NCBI GenBank assembly: GCA_963920635.1
Contig: OY987299.1
Span: 117,615,373 to 117,679,372, forward strand
Direction of reading: 5' to 3'
Origin: Pseudeuparius sepicola
Lineage: Eukaryota; Arthropoda; Insecta; Coleoptera; Anthribidae
DNA: 64,000 nucleotides
Position numbers and translations under genes: made by a program. The notes beneath the pieces are model-generated. The model saw nothing but the letters and a program-made list of their open reading frames with translations, had not been told where the DNA came from and made no database searches. Numbering within the stretch: position 1 is the stretch's first letter; every line of letters starts with the position of its first letter. Below are positions 12,318 to 22,024 of the stretch, in pieces.

Positions 12318-13776
12318 ATAATATTTGTCCCCAAAAACTAACTCAATATTTTTCAGTGGTTTCACAAAAAATAAATGTATGTAAAAACTATTAAAGGGCC
12401 CTAAATAGCCTCCAAATTAAATACGTGAAATAAAAAAAAACAATATTTTCTGTAGAAAAAATAGCGAGAAGTAGTACCTGTAGTACCTGAAGTACCACTC
12501 TTATTCAAACTACTATTGCTTACTCAAATGATATGCTGACTAGAGTATCCATATAAACAAAGATGCTTTCAACATTTGAAAATTAGTTCTACAATTTTAA
12601 TCGTTTTAGTTCTCTCCGTGTAACGTTTGTATAACCTCCTCCTTCCTCCCCATTTTTTCGATCCTCATATTTACATTATGAGCAAACTCCGTTACGGAAC
12701 ATATCTCCAACTATGGAATAAAGCTGGATTTTATTTTGATTGGCAGTTGTTTGGCTCGCCTCACAACAGCGTATATATTAAGTTAGTTAGTAATTTCAAA
12801 TGCATGCAGCTGCCAACACTTATTACATATTCTCATTCTTGGGATAGGTCGGGCAAAAATGTCTTAACATTTTCGCAACAGTTTTGCAGTCCTGTTCGCA
12901 TTTTTGCTGCACAAACAACCGCGAAGATGATGTTGGATAATCTCGAGCAATTTTAAAAGTGTAGCAACGAATTATACCTAATTTGTTTCCAGACCGAAAA
13001 TGGTGTAACAGAAACTGCAACCCGCAAAAAGCAATCTAAGTCAAGGGATTGTTTCTTTCAAAATGTAGTATCTAAACAATAAAATACTTGCAAAAAACTG
13101 ATTAAATTTAATGGGTATAATCAATTATTACACTTGTTAAAGCCGAGTAAGTTTAATAAACATAAATTTCAAATCCACCAGTTCTTGAAAATCTGCAAAC
13201 ATTCCTAAATATAAAATAAGATAATTATATCGTTAACAATAACAAGAGGTGAATTCTAGGATCCTGATATTTTAGAAAGTTTGTTTTGTGGGACAAAAAC
13301 CGGAGCTAGTGTACGACGTATTGTTGCTTTTCCTAATTTTAATACTTCAATTTATTGCCATGATTTCAAGACCAAATTACGTTTTCTATGCAATTTTCCT
13401 GGGCTGTATCTTATTTCCATTGCCGGTATTTCTATTATATCTCTTATCTAAATCCCATATTTCATTCCAAAAGGAGCCTACCTGCGTCACGTAATAAAAA
13501 ATTGAGGTCGCGCAGCAAAAGCTCAAAAAGAAAAACTATATTTTATGAATGAATTATACCGTATAACAAGTTATGTCGCGGTGGACAACCAACGGCAAAG
13601 GCTATTAAGAGCTTGTGTAATTTATGTACTTTTAAGTCTTTGTCTCAATGGAATTCGATATTGCGCGTTTGTTTAAGTATGAAAACGTGGGCAGAAAAGG
13701 CCCAAATGCATTTTTGAAAAGGTAGAATGTAGAGTTTTTTAAAAATGCCTCTTCAAGTTTAACGACTTTATTATTA
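12318..13776. other. gene-free stretch
   Basis: No gene supported. A block at 12420-12475 (GTGAAAT, then TTTCTGT.GAAAAAATAGCGAGA) resembles sequence at 30752-30812, marking an unclassified dispersed repeat. Hydrophobic open frames near 13300 look like chance products of T-rich sequence. Confidence 0.4.
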
Positions 13777-13780
13777 TACA

Positions 13781-14192
13781 TGTTACGGGCGACGTGAAGA
13801 CGAAGACTTTTTAAAAAACTTTTATTTGAGTAACGCGAGTTACAGAGTTTCGGCTTAGACTACAGACAAGACTAGAATTAACACTCTTACTTTACTAGGT
13901 CCTATTTATACAGATCTGTTATGCTGAGGTGTTGTGGTTCTCATGGGAAAAGAATATAAAGACAAAGGGAAGATCAAATTCTGCAATTCTTGCAGTAAGC
14001 AAGTTTTAACAATACTCAAAAGGAATATGATATGTTCTAGTAATCATTCTAGAACAATATACAATGGAAAATGATATCTTTGTAGTAAGCATCTTGAACA
14101 ATAGAGAATGAGAACATAATATCCAACAGTAAACAGAATCAAGGGTAAAAACAAGGTTATGATCAAGGTGATGCTTGAGGTCGGATATAACA
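13781..14192 (-). repeat. 3' LTR of errantivirus
   Basis: 412 bp, begins TGTTACGGGC and ends GGATATAACA on the + strand, bounded by TG...CA. Identical by eye to the copy at 22044-22455. On the minus strand an AATAAA lies at 13826-13821, about 40 bases before the LTR end, and is the likely polyadenylation signal. Confidence 0.95.
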
Positions 14193-14203
14193 CCTTCCCC
14201 CTT
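14193..14203 (-). other. polypurine tract
   Basis: On the minus strand AAGGGGGAAGG abuts the 3' LTR directly. This is the expected plus-strand primer position in a retroelement. Confidence 0.85.
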
Positions 14204-14240
14204 ATATCAAAAATTTGTGTTAACAAATTTTGACATTAAA

Positions 14241-16157
14241 TTAGGCATATGTTTTAGTATTAGAATTTAGTTCAATTTCTTCTTCTTCGCGAGGTTCGTC
14301 CAATCTATACGAAGGTCTTCTTTTGACAGTAACAAATTTTCTTAAATTTTGAAAAACGCGATTTCGTGTTCTAGGAGGTTGTGGAGGATCGTCTCCGTTA
14401 TTAGTAGTAATAATGCCTATTTTAATGTTCCTAGACTTTTTACATTTAAAATAAAAGTACACAATAATTAAAAGTATGATTAAAGCAATGGATAGATATG
14501 TCAATATTGGCGTATACTTATTTACAGTTGGTTCGTTAATAATATTATCAAGATCCTTTGCATATTCGTCTAATTTATGCTTTGCGACATTTAAATCGTC
14601 ATAATTAAATTTATTTAGTTGTAAAGGTTTTAAGTCAGGATATTTTAGTTTATTTGGAGTTTCTTTGCAACATTCAAATGGTATATTAATTGGGTGAAAT
14701 TTATAGGTTTGATTAGATTTATTTAAATTTTTCGTTTGAATTTTAGTACTTCCAATATAAGCAATGCATTCAGATTTTAACGTTAAAATTGAAGTTTTGT
14801 CTAGCATTATAGTCAAAGGATTTTGATTTTTGCACTTAATAGTTATAGGAAATATTTCACTTAAAATTATTAACCATTGATTCTCTTGAATCAATTGTAC
14901 ATTGTAACTTTCAATTGAAATTGTGACTATGTCACAAGTATTAGGTAAATGGGTTTTTACCTCTAATAATTGAGCTTCACATCTTGAATGTGAGTCAATA
15001 GGAGTAGGATATAAATCTTTGCACATTATTAAATCAAATGCTAGTTCTTTACAATTTTTTATATCATAGAGAATTACATAGAGAGTTGGGTCATCGCTTT
15101 TTGCTACAAATTTAGTATCAGTGGATACCATGTGATAAAATCCAGTTTTATTGTCGAAAATTGGAATAGGATAAATTCTATAAAGAGTATACCATTGAGG
15201 TTCTACTAAAGGAATGTCTAATATAAAAACAAGTCTATTTTCTGTTTGAAAAACCTTTAGTTCTATAAAATCAAGATAAGTTGCAACATTTAGAAGTTGA
15301 GGAGTTAAGGGCAAATTATTTTTGTTTAAAGTTTGAGCGATTATTTGCAAATGATGAACCAGGTCTTCAGGAGTTATAACTGACGTGTGAATAATATGTA
15401 ACTTTGCAAAAGTAATAGAGTTTAGAATGTCATTTAAATTGCTTTCGATAAAGGTATAGGATTCTAGGAGTCTTTCGGCCATCTCTAAAACTTGTAATTT
15501 TGCAGTGTAATAATTAAAATTATCAGAAATGTTATAAATGTAATTTTCGATTTGTTTTATGTCATTATTAAAAGTAATTTCATCAATTTGTAATTTGTTG
15601 ATAGAGTCGTTAAAGTTTTTGATAACTGAAGTAGTTACTAAAATTTGTTTTTTCATTAATTTTTCTAATTCGTGTTCGTCTCTGTTAATTTTGTCGATAC
15701 AATCGTTATAATACTGTCCGTCTGAAGCGTCTAAATTTCCGGTAATAAATTTCCAAACTGACCCTAAACCATTAATTAAACCTCTTTTATATCTTCTTAC
15801 ATCAATAGCTAATTCTTCAAATTTGAGCGCAATGTTTTCGGAAAGTTGATTTAGTAAAGTGAGATGTGACTTAACTTCGCTTAGAAAGGCGGCCATTCGT
15901 ACGTCTTTTGGTTGAATTATAAATTGCATATTTTCTAAAATTTTATTATTATTTTCGAATGTTGTTTTTAGAGATGAAATGTCTTTATATACCAATAAAC
16001 TCCACTTGTCATTAGAAATTTTGAGTCCGGATTGCTCTTGATAGAACACGCCTATGGTGTTATTAATTGGTCGCAGTGTATATTGTGCCATAGCGGTAGC
16101 GTACAAAGAAAATCTGTAACGAAGTTTCAGAATTAGGAACTTGGTTCGATATAACAA
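14241..16157 (-). CDS. env: errantivirus Env glycoprotein
   Basis: A 638-residue ORF in the env position, overlapping the end of pol by 25 bases (16133-16157). In this class Env mediates membrane fusion and is made from a spliced RNA; I did not identify the splice sites. Visible features: a dibasic furin-type site RRYKR at residues 121-125, followed at once by a glycine-rich hydrophobic stretch (GLINGLGSVW) that fits the fusion peptide of errantivirus and baculovirus F-type proteins; helical heptad-like segments downstream; and one C-terminal membrane span around residues 545-570 followed by a basic cytoplasmic tail. The N-terminus has no strong signal peptide in the ORF as it stands, so the true start may be supplied by splicing. 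No stop or frameshift was seen. Confidence 0.9.
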   Translation of the reverse strand: MLYRTKFLILKLRYRFSLYATAMAQYTLRPINNTIGVFYQEQSGLKISNDKWSLLVYKDISSLKTTFENNNKILENMQFIIQPKDVRMAAFLSEVKSHLTLLNQLSENIALKFEELAIDVRRYKRGLINGLGSVWKFITGNLDASDGQYYNDCIDKINRDEHELEKLMKKQILVTTSVIKNFNDSINKLQIDEITFNNDIKQIENYIYNISDNFNYYTAKLQVLEMAERLLESYTFIESNLNDILNSITFAKLHIIHTSVITPEDLVHHLQIIAQTLNKNNLPLTPQLLNVATYLDFIELKVFQTENRLVFILDIPLVEPQWYTLYRIYPIPIFDNKTGFYHMVSTDTKFVAKSDDPTLYVILYDIKNCKELAFDLIMCKDLYPTPIDSHSRCEAQLLEVKTHLPNTCDIVTISIESYNVQLIQENQWLIILSEIFPITIKCKNQNPLTIMLDKTSILTLKSECIAYIGSTKIQTKNLNKSNQTYKFHPINIPFECCKETPNKLKYPDLKPLQLNKFNYDDLNVAKHKLDEYAKDLDNIINEPTVNKYTPILTYLSIALIILLIIVYFYFKCKKSRNIKIGIITTNNGDDPPQPPRTRNRVFQNLRKFVTVKRRPSYRLDEPREEEEIELNSNTKTYA

Positions 16158-16570
16158 ATTATTTTAATATCAGTATTTTTGAAAATATATTTGATCATAG
16201 GGAGAACTGTGTCCCAATCTAATTTGTCTAATCCACAAGCTAACTTGGGTATAGCTATAATTTTATCTTTTTCATCAGTGCTCTCGAGACAATTTGTTCG
16301 TAATTCCTTTAAGCAATTAAATAAATTAGCATAAGTTGGTTTATAATAGAAAAATTCTTTAGTTATTAAATAATAAATATTTCTTGTCGGAAGTTGAAGT
16401 ACTGCTATTTCACCAATTGACTTATTTTGATTTTTTAGTTCATCTACGTGTCCAAATTTATTCTTAAATTCTTTTGCAATTCCTGCATTCATTTCTAAAT
16501 CTTTAGATACACAGTGAGCTAATGAAATATTTTCAGGGGCATCAAATAAGTTGCCCAGTTCAATGGAAAC
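16133..16570 (-). CDS. macro domain (TARG1/OARD1-like) fused to C-terminus of Pol
   Basis: Residues 1136-1280 of the pol ORF. TARG1/OARD1 is a macro-domain hydrolase that removes ADP-ribose esters from Glu/Asp and deacylates O-acetyl-ADP-ribose. Shared features seen here in order: an N-terminal GNLF (GDLF in TARG1), LAHCVS (LAHCIS), NAGIA (GAGIA, ligand loop), KFG, GEIAVL (GEVAVL), YYLITK, KPTY.NL, then CGLDKLDW (CGLDRLQW). The Lys of YYLITK (residue 1206, codon 16358-16360) and the Asp of CGLD (residue 1250, codon 16226-16228) match Lys84 and Asp125, the catalytic pair of human TARG1. Length (145) is close to TARG1 (152). It may stay attached to integrase or be released by the protease; neither can be read from sequence. 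Activity is inferred, not shown. Confidence 0.9.
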   Translation of the reverse strand, partial: VSIELGNLFDAPENISLAHCVSKDLEMNAGIAKEFKNKFGHVDELKNQNKSIGEIAVLQLPTRNIYYLITKEFFYYKPTYANLFNCLKELRTNCLESTDEKDKIIAIPKLACGLDKLDWDTVLPMIKYIFKNTDIKIICYIEPSS

Positions 16571-19500
16571 GTTATTATTTTCAATAGGGATTTTTCGATC
16601 TAGAGTATAAAAGAATTCTTTAACCGTTAGTTCTTCTTCCTGTAATTCGTGACATTTCTTTAGCATATCAAAATTCATTTTTGTAGTTTGGTTAGTAATT
16701 GGGTTATGTAGCAAAGCTGAATTCGTATAAATTTCTTTAATTTTATAGGGTCCATTAAATTTGTTAGCTAGTTTATTTTTTATTTGGGACTCCTTGACAT
16801 AAACCTTTTCTCCTACGCGAAATTGTCGCTGCTCCGAAACGTGTGTATCAAATCGCTGTTTCGCCTTTTGTTTGCGCATATCCGTACGCTTTCTTGCCAC
16901 TTCATAATAATGCTTTATTTTATTGTTTAAATCGCGAACGTACTTAGAGATTAATTCTTGCTGATTATACAAAACTTCTGGAGGTCGAGACGAGGTGTGA
17001 CCGAATAGCAATTCGTAAGGAGTAAAACCGTGTGTTTTATTTATAGAATTGTTATATGCTATACAAGTGTAAGGGAGCATTTGAAATGGGTGTTCGTTAG
17101 GATTTTCTGTACTACATGCGCGTATCATTTCAGTTAAGGTGGCATGAAATCTTTCTAAGGAGCCATTTGATTGCGGATGACTAACACTAGAGAAAGTTAA
17201 TTTTATATTGTATAATTTACAAAGATCTTTCATTAATTGATTATTAAATTCTTTACCTACATCGCAATGGATTCTTAAGGGAGTTCCAAAATGTTGAAAA
17301 TAGAGTAACAGAGCGTCTACTACAGATCTCGCTGTTTTATTAGGAAGTGCATAAGCTTGGGTAAATTTTGTTAGTTCGTCTCTTATGGTAAGGATATTAT
17401 TTTTTACTGGGATTTCTAGGATATCGATATTTATTCTTTCGAAAGGAGTTTTAGGAGTTTCGGTAATAACTAAGGGACTGTCCAAGTTTTGTCTACAAAT
17501 TTTTGTCTTTTGGCAGATTTCGCACTGCCGAATAAATGTTTCGACGTCTTTAGTTAGTCCTGTCCAATTATATTTTTGTTTGATGCGTCTAATTGTTTCG
17601 TTTATTCCTCGATGTAAGTTTGTCTTGCCTGAATGAAATTGATCTATTATTATAGGTATTTGGTCTTCGTCTGGTATAGTCACAATGTTCTGACAAATTG
17701 TTAGTTGGAAATTTTTATCTGAGAACAAAAAATTAAACATTTCTAAAATTGGAAAATCTGGATTGTTTTCAATGTAATAAGTTTTATTTTCTTCGAATAT
17801 ATCTTTACTGTAATAAAGAGATATGAAGAGTACTTGTATTGCGGTTTCAAAATTAAAAGGAACAGGAATTATATAATATTTTCTTTTAGCTACGGTTTGA
17901 CTGGAAAGAACATTTGCTTTATTATAGTTAAAATCAGGATTTAGCTCAAGTAAATCATCAATAACTTTTTCGTGAAGGTCTGTTAATTTGTCTTGTTGAA
18001 AAATTAGTACAATGTCCTTGTGTGTTTTGTCTAAAAGTTGATTATTTGTATATTGGATTTTAGAATAGTCGATCATTGAAGTCGTCTTGTATAGATCAAA
18101 AAATCTGTCAAATTCATTACAGATTATAGCAATTTCGTCAGTCTCATTATTGTCAATAGGCGGGTCAATGTCTTGAGGATTATCATGGGAAGTAGATGGT
18201 TCGTCTAGGGAAGTATGAAAGGAAACAGCTTCTTTTATATGATTGATTTTGATTCGAGATAATGCGTCGGCATTTCGATTAATTTTTCCAGGTTTATAAA
18301 TTATTTGATAATTATATTCTTCTAATTTAAGTCGCCAACGTGCTAAACGACTACCGGGATCTTTTATTGAGAAAAGCCAGGTTAAAGGTCTATGATCTGT
18401 AACCAATAAGAATTTTCGTCCGAAAAGATAAGGTCTATAGTTTTTTACGGCAGCAATTATTGCCAAAAGTTCTTTCTCTATAACGCTATATTTCATTTCT
18501 GCTGGACTTAAGGTTCTTGAAAAGTATGCTATGGGAAGATCATTTCCAACAGGTCCTTGCGAAAGTACCGCGCCTACAGCAAAAGCGCTTGCATCTGTAG
18601 TTAAAACAAATTCCTTTTCAAAATTAGGATATATTAGAATTGGTGAAGTTATTAATGCATTTTTAAGTTGTTCGAAAGATTCACGACAATCTTTATCAAA
18701 GTTAAATGGTACGTCTTTTCTTAAAAGTCGAGTTAAAGGCTTTGTCATTTTTGCGAAGTTTGGAATAAACTTCCTGTAGTAACCAGTAAGACCCAAAAAT
18801 TGTTTAATTTGTTTAGTATTGGCAGGTTGAGGAAAATCGATAACAGCTTGTACTTTTTGTGGATTTGGTTTGACCCCTTCAGGTGTAATAACATGTCCTA
18901 AATAAATTACTTCTTTTCGTAAGAATTCACACTTATCTGGCTGTATTTTTAGATTTGAATTTCTTAATCTTTGAAAAACTTCAGTAATACGAGAGATATG
19001 TTCATTAATTGTGGAAGAATAGATAATAATGTCGTCCATGTAAACTAAGCACTTTTCGTTTTGTATTCCCATTAGTATATTATCCATAACCCTCTGAAAG
19101 GTTGAGGGCGCATTACGAAGGCCAAAGGGCATACGTAAATATTCGAAATGTCCATTTTCAACGGAAAAAGCAGTTTTCGAAATGTCTTCTGGATTCATTT
19201 CAATTTGTTGAAAACCAGAAGCCAAATCTAAAGTAGTAAAATAATGGCAATTACCCAACTGATCTAATATATCTGAAATATTAGGCAGTGGATACCTGTC
19301 ATTAACTGTTAATTCATTTAATTTCCGATAATCAATTACGATTCTCCATTTTTGTTTGCCTGAAGCGTCTAATTTTTTTGGAACGACCCATACTGGGGAC
19401 GACCATGGTGAAACAGAAGGTCTAATTATTCCTTGAGAAAGCATTTTATTAATTTGTGTTTTTACTTCTTCCTTGTGAACTTGTGGATATCGATAAGATT

Positions 19501-20590
19501 TAGTAAAAATTGGCTTAGCGTCGCCTGTATCGATAGTATGTTTTATTTCATTAGTAAAACTTAAAAAATCTCCGTCAAAGTAAAATATATCTTCAAAATT
19601 CAAACATAAATTAGTAATTAATTCCTTTTCTTCTTCGTTTAAATGTTCTAGCCTTAATGATTCTTTTATTTCTTCTACTCTGCTTTTCGTTTTATTAAAA
19701 TTACAAATAATATTAGCACTAGCCTTCGTTTCTTTAATGTAAGGCTCAAATTCAAATTCTTCGAAACAAATATCCTTTGTTATGGCATTAGCATTTAATA
19801 TTGTCGTATAAAAATTACCGTCTTCGTTTATTTTTACTATAGCATTTGGCACGTATACCTTTTCTACTCGTTGTGCGCATAAAATCATTTCTTTATTCGT
19901 ATATCTATTCGTATGAAACTTGCATATTTTTTCGCAACGCGGTTCTATCGTAACCTGATTTATATTATAACTCATATTTTCGCTTTCAAAATTATTTATA
20001 TTTTCCGTATTATCATTATTATTATTATTATTTCGTTCATAAGCGTTTATATGAAGGCTATCGTATCTTTCGTCAACATTAACTTGTCTTTTATAAACAA
20101 CTCGATTATTATTATCATTATTATTCGTTAACTCGTTTAATTCATCTCCGTCTTTGAGTAATTCGTGTACCTTATAGTACGTAATTAATTGTTTATTCCT
20201 AAAATCTACTACTGCACCGTACCTTTCTAAAAAGTCAGCGCCTAAAATTCCGTCGAATCCTATATCTAGATCGCAAATATAAACTTTATGGGGAGAAAGA
20301 GGACCCGTAAAAGAAACAAATACCGCTTCAGTAATAGGAATTGATTGGCCAGAAATACCTTTAATTTGAAAATTTTCTGGACATCGATTTAAAAATTGCT
20401 GAACCGTCTCTGGTTTGAAAATTGAAATACCAGCTCCTGTGTCAATTAAAATTTTGTACTTATCGGTATTATCTTTAATATAATATAAGTTACTATTGTC
20501 AACGGTATTTATGCAAACGTTTGGTCCGTATTGGTCATACCAAGATTCTTGAAGTTGGGAATAGGATTCTGGTCCGAGGCTGTTAATTGA
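16133..20590 (-). CDS. pol: errantivirus Pol: protease-RT-RNaseH-integrase plus C-terminal macro domain
   Basis: Open in the -1 frame relative to gag from the slippery site at 20590-20596; the first in-frame ATG is at 19975 and residues below are numbered from it (1280 aa). Order: aspartic protease (LIDTGAG at about 20427-20449, upstream of that ATG); reverse transcriptase with YMDD at 19031-19042; RNase H with the TTDAS motif near 18590; integrase with an HHCC zinc site (HSGKTNLH near 17610-17636, CEIC near 17515) and a DDE triad (near 17418, 17258 and 17152). Usual errantivirus Pol ends after the integrase C-terminal region. Here the frame continues into residues 1136-1280, a macro domain resembling OARD1/TARG1 (separate entry). 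Env begins within the last codons. Confidence 0.95.
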   Translation of the reverse strand, partial: SINSLGPESYSQLQESWYDQYGPNVCINTVDNSNLYYIKDNTDKYKILIDTGAGISIFKPETVQQFLNRCPENFQIKGISGQSIPITEAVFVSFTGPLSPHKVYICDLDIGFDGILGADFLERYGAVVDFRNKQLITYYKVHELLKDGDELNELTNNNDNNNRVVYKRQVNVDERYDSLHINAYERNNNNNNDNTENINNFESENMSYNINQVTIEPRCEKICKFHTNRYTNKEMILCAQRVEKVYVPNAIVKINEDGNFYTTILNANAITKDICFEEFEFEPYIKETKASANIICNFNKTKSRVEEIKESLRLEHLNEEEKELITNLCLNFEDIFYFDGDFLSFTNEIKHTIDTGDAKPIFTKSYRYPQVHKEEVKTQINKMLSQGIIRPSVSPWSSPVWVVPKKLDASGKQKWRIVIDYRKLNELTVNDRYPLPNISDILDQLGNCHYFTTLDLASGFQQIEMNPEDISKTAFSVENGHFEYLRMPFGLRNAPSTFQRVMDNILMGIQNEKCLVYMDDIIIYSSTINEHISRITEVFQRLRNSNLKIQPDKCEFLRKEVIYLGHVITPEGVKPNPQKVQAVIDFPQPANTKQIKQFLGLTGYYRKFIPNFAKMTKPLTRLLRKDVPFNFDKDCRESFEQLKNALITSPILIYPNFEKEFVLTTDASAFAVGAVLSQGPVGNDLPIAYFSRTLSPAEMKYSVIEKELLAIIAAVKNYRPYLFGRKFLLVTDHRPLTWLFSIKDPGSRLARWRLKLEEYNYQIIYKPGKINRNADALSRIKINHIKEAVSFHTSLDEPSTSHDNPQDIDPPIDNNETDEIAIICNEFDRFFDLYKTTSMIDYSKIQYTNNQLLDKTHKDIVLIFQQDKLTDLHEKVIDDLLELNPDFNYNKANVLSSQTVAKRKYYIIPVPFNFETAIQVLFISLYYSKDIFEENKTYYIENNPDFPILEMFNFLFSDKNFQLTICQNIVTIPDEDQIPIIIDQFHSGKTNLHRGINETIRRIKQKYNWTGLTKDVETFIRQCEICQKTKICRQNLDSPLVITETPKTPFERINIDILEIPVKNNILTIRDELTKFTQAYALPNKTARSVVDALLLYFQHFGTPLRIHCDVGKEFNNQLMKDLCKLYNIKLTFSSVSHPQSNGSLERFHATLTEMIRACSTENPNEHPFQMLPYTCIAYNNSINKTHGFTPYELLFGHTSSRPPEVLYNQQELISKYVRDLNNKIKHYYEVARKRTDMRKQKAKQRFDTHVSEQRQFRVGEKVYVKESQIKNKLANKFNGPYKIKEIYTNSALLHNPITNQTTKMNFDMLKKCHELQEEELTVKEFFYTLDRKIPIENNNVSIELGNLFDAPENISLAHCVSKDLEMNAGIAKEFKNKFGHVDELKNQNKSIGEIAVLQLPTRNIYYLITKEFFYYKPTYANLFNCLKELRTNCLESTDEKDKIIAIPKLACGLDKLDWDTVLPMIKYIFKNTDIKIICYIEPSS

Positions 20591-21705
20591 AAATTTTCGC
20601 TTTGGCCCAGATAATGTTGTTGGGGAGTTCTATTTTGATTATTTGGATTTGAATTTGGGAATCTAGGAGTAAAATTTTGATTAGAAGGCTGGAAACCTGA
20701 ATTATTATTAAAAGTTCTTGGGAAATTGTTTCTAGGAATATTATTAGAAAAATTTCTAGGAGGTTGATTTCTTGGTTGGAAGTTTTGAGGGTGGTTCCTA
20801 GGTTGGAAAGAAGGAGTTTGAAAATTATTTTGCTGAGGAAAAGATGGTCTTTGATGGAACCTATTTTGGGAGAAATTATTTCTTTGGGACTTATTTTGGA
20901 AATTGTTAGAGAAGCTAGAAGGATTTGGACCATTTCTGTAATAATTATTTTGATTTTTAGTTCGACATTCATTGATAGTATGTCCATTTCTTTTGCAATA
21001 ATTACAAAATTTTGGAAAACTATTATTAGTTCTCTTAACATTATTATTGAAGACTGGTACACGATTTTGCCTCTGAAATTTTTGATTTTCAAAATAAGAA
21101 AGTTGCAATTCTCTCTTAATTAAAGCTATAGCATCCATCATGTTGGGTGGATTGCTAGCACGAATTAGTTGCCCTATTCTTGGTTCTAAACCTGTCAAAA
21201 CTGTATTTAAACACATGCTATCGATTAAGGTAGCTTGCGATTCTTTTTGTTCCCTAGTGAGAAGGCTTTGTTTTCCTATTGCGGCATACATTTTCGAGCA
21301 GTGAGTTTGAACTCTGCCTACAAAAGTCAAAGCATTTTCATTTTGGGATTGACACATTCTTTGTAAATCTTGAATTAATGAAGTTAGATCGCGAGGATCT
21401 CCGAAATGAACGTTAAGTAATTGTTTGATTTCCCTCCAGGTACTCAAGCCTCTTGAATTAATGAGTTGGGCTGCACGTCCCTTTAATTGATTTTTAATTT
21501 TTATAACAAGTAAAATGGCTTGGTCGCCAACAGTCATTTGCATGGCCCTATCACATGCAATGATAAAAGTATTTAAATTGATTTGATCCCCATCGTATTC
21601 AGGGATGATAGAAAATATTTCGCTTAATTTAAATGGTACTTCGTCGTTATTTGAAGCGTTTGCTTCATTGTTTACATTAGAGTTTATAGCTTCGTTATTA
21701 AGCAT
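20509..21705 (-). CDS. gag: errantivirus Gag
   Basis: A 398-residue ORF upstream of pol. The first ~200 residues are helical and capsid-like; a CCHC zinc knuckle lies at Cys234, Cys237, His242, Cys247, followed by a long Asn/Gln/Phe/Pro/Arg-rich, low-complexity tail suited to RNA binding. Two other open frames overlapping this tail (20583-21092 minus; 20764-21123 plus) are products of its biased composition. The start is the first ATG after the leader, about 320 bases inside the primer binding site. Gag ends at 20509, overlapping the pol frame. Confidence 0.93.
   Translation of the reverse strand: MLNNEAINSNVNNEANASNNDEVPFKLSEIFSIIPEYDGDQINLNTFIIACDRAMQMTVGDQAILLVIKIKNQLKGRAAQLINSRGLSTWREIKQLLNVHFGDPRDLTSLIQDLQRMCQSQNENALTFVGRVQTHCSKMYAAIGKQSLLTREQKESQATLIDSMCLNTVLTGLEPRIGQLIRASNPPNMMDAIALIKRELQLSYFENQKFQRQNRVPVFNNNVKRTNNSFPKFCNYCKRNGHTINECRTKNQNNYYRNGPNPSSFSNNFQNKSQRNNFSQNRFHQRPSFPQQNNFQTPSFQPRNHPQNFQPRNQPPRNFSNNIPRNNFPRTFNNNSGFQPSNQNFTPRFPNSNPNNQNRTPQQHYLGQSENFQLTASDQNPIPNFKNLGMTNTDQTFA
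20590..20596 (-). promoter_or_regulatory. -1 ribosomal frameshift slippery site in gag-pol overlap
   Basis: On the minus strand the gag codons around here read GAA AAT TTT, giving A-AAT-TTT, a canonical X-XXY-YYZ heptamer. A one-base backward slip here enters the pol frame, 81 bases before the gag stop ends, and pol is open from this point on. Gag and pol frames differ by exactly -1. Confidence 0.75.
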
Positions 21706-21876
21706 GTTGAAATGAAAAGTTAATATCGTTATAACGTAGAAAGTTCAATAATAGCAACGTAGAAAGTTCAAAAAAAATCACAAATAAAATTCACTTCAAG
21801 TTTTCACTTACAATAGAAGTAACTTCATGCTCGCTGGATGTCGTTGATGCTGCTGTTGTTGCTGGATGCTGGCCTC

Positions 21877-22015
21877 AGGAGACTGTCCTTCTTAGTGCCT
21901 CCGGATCTTCCTGTCGAAGACCCTTTTCAGCTGGCTCCAATCGTAGTGGTGTGGTGACCCCCGAGGAGACTGTCCTTCTAAGTGCCTCCGGATCTCCCTC
22001 GTTGAAGACCCTTTT
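21877..22015 (-). repeat. tandem repeat in errantivirus leader
   Basis: Two copies of a ~52-bp block, 21877-21927 and 21964-22015, period 87, each holding GACTGTCCTTCT.AGTGCCTC and GAAGACCCTTTT on the + strand. They lie in the untranslated leader between primer binding site and gag, where packaging and insulator-like repeats occur in some gypsy elements. No function can be assigned. Confidence 0.8.
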
Positions 22016-22024
22016 ATCGAGGAT

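Noticed and set aside
13288..13494. Hydrophobic 68-residue open frame
   Set aside because: T-rich sequence yields Leu/Phe/Ile runs by chance; no neighbours to support it.
17385..18779. Plus-strand open frames antisense to pol
   Set aside because: Shadows of the pol coding frame.
20010..20140. TTA/ATT microsatellite
   Set aside because: Lies in pol and encodes an Asn-rich linker between protease and RT, so it is coding low complexity rather than a separate repeat feature.
20583..21123. Overlapping open frames of 169 and 119 residues within gag
   Set aside because: They follow the repetitive Asn/Phe-rich codons of the gag tail in other frames; no family features.
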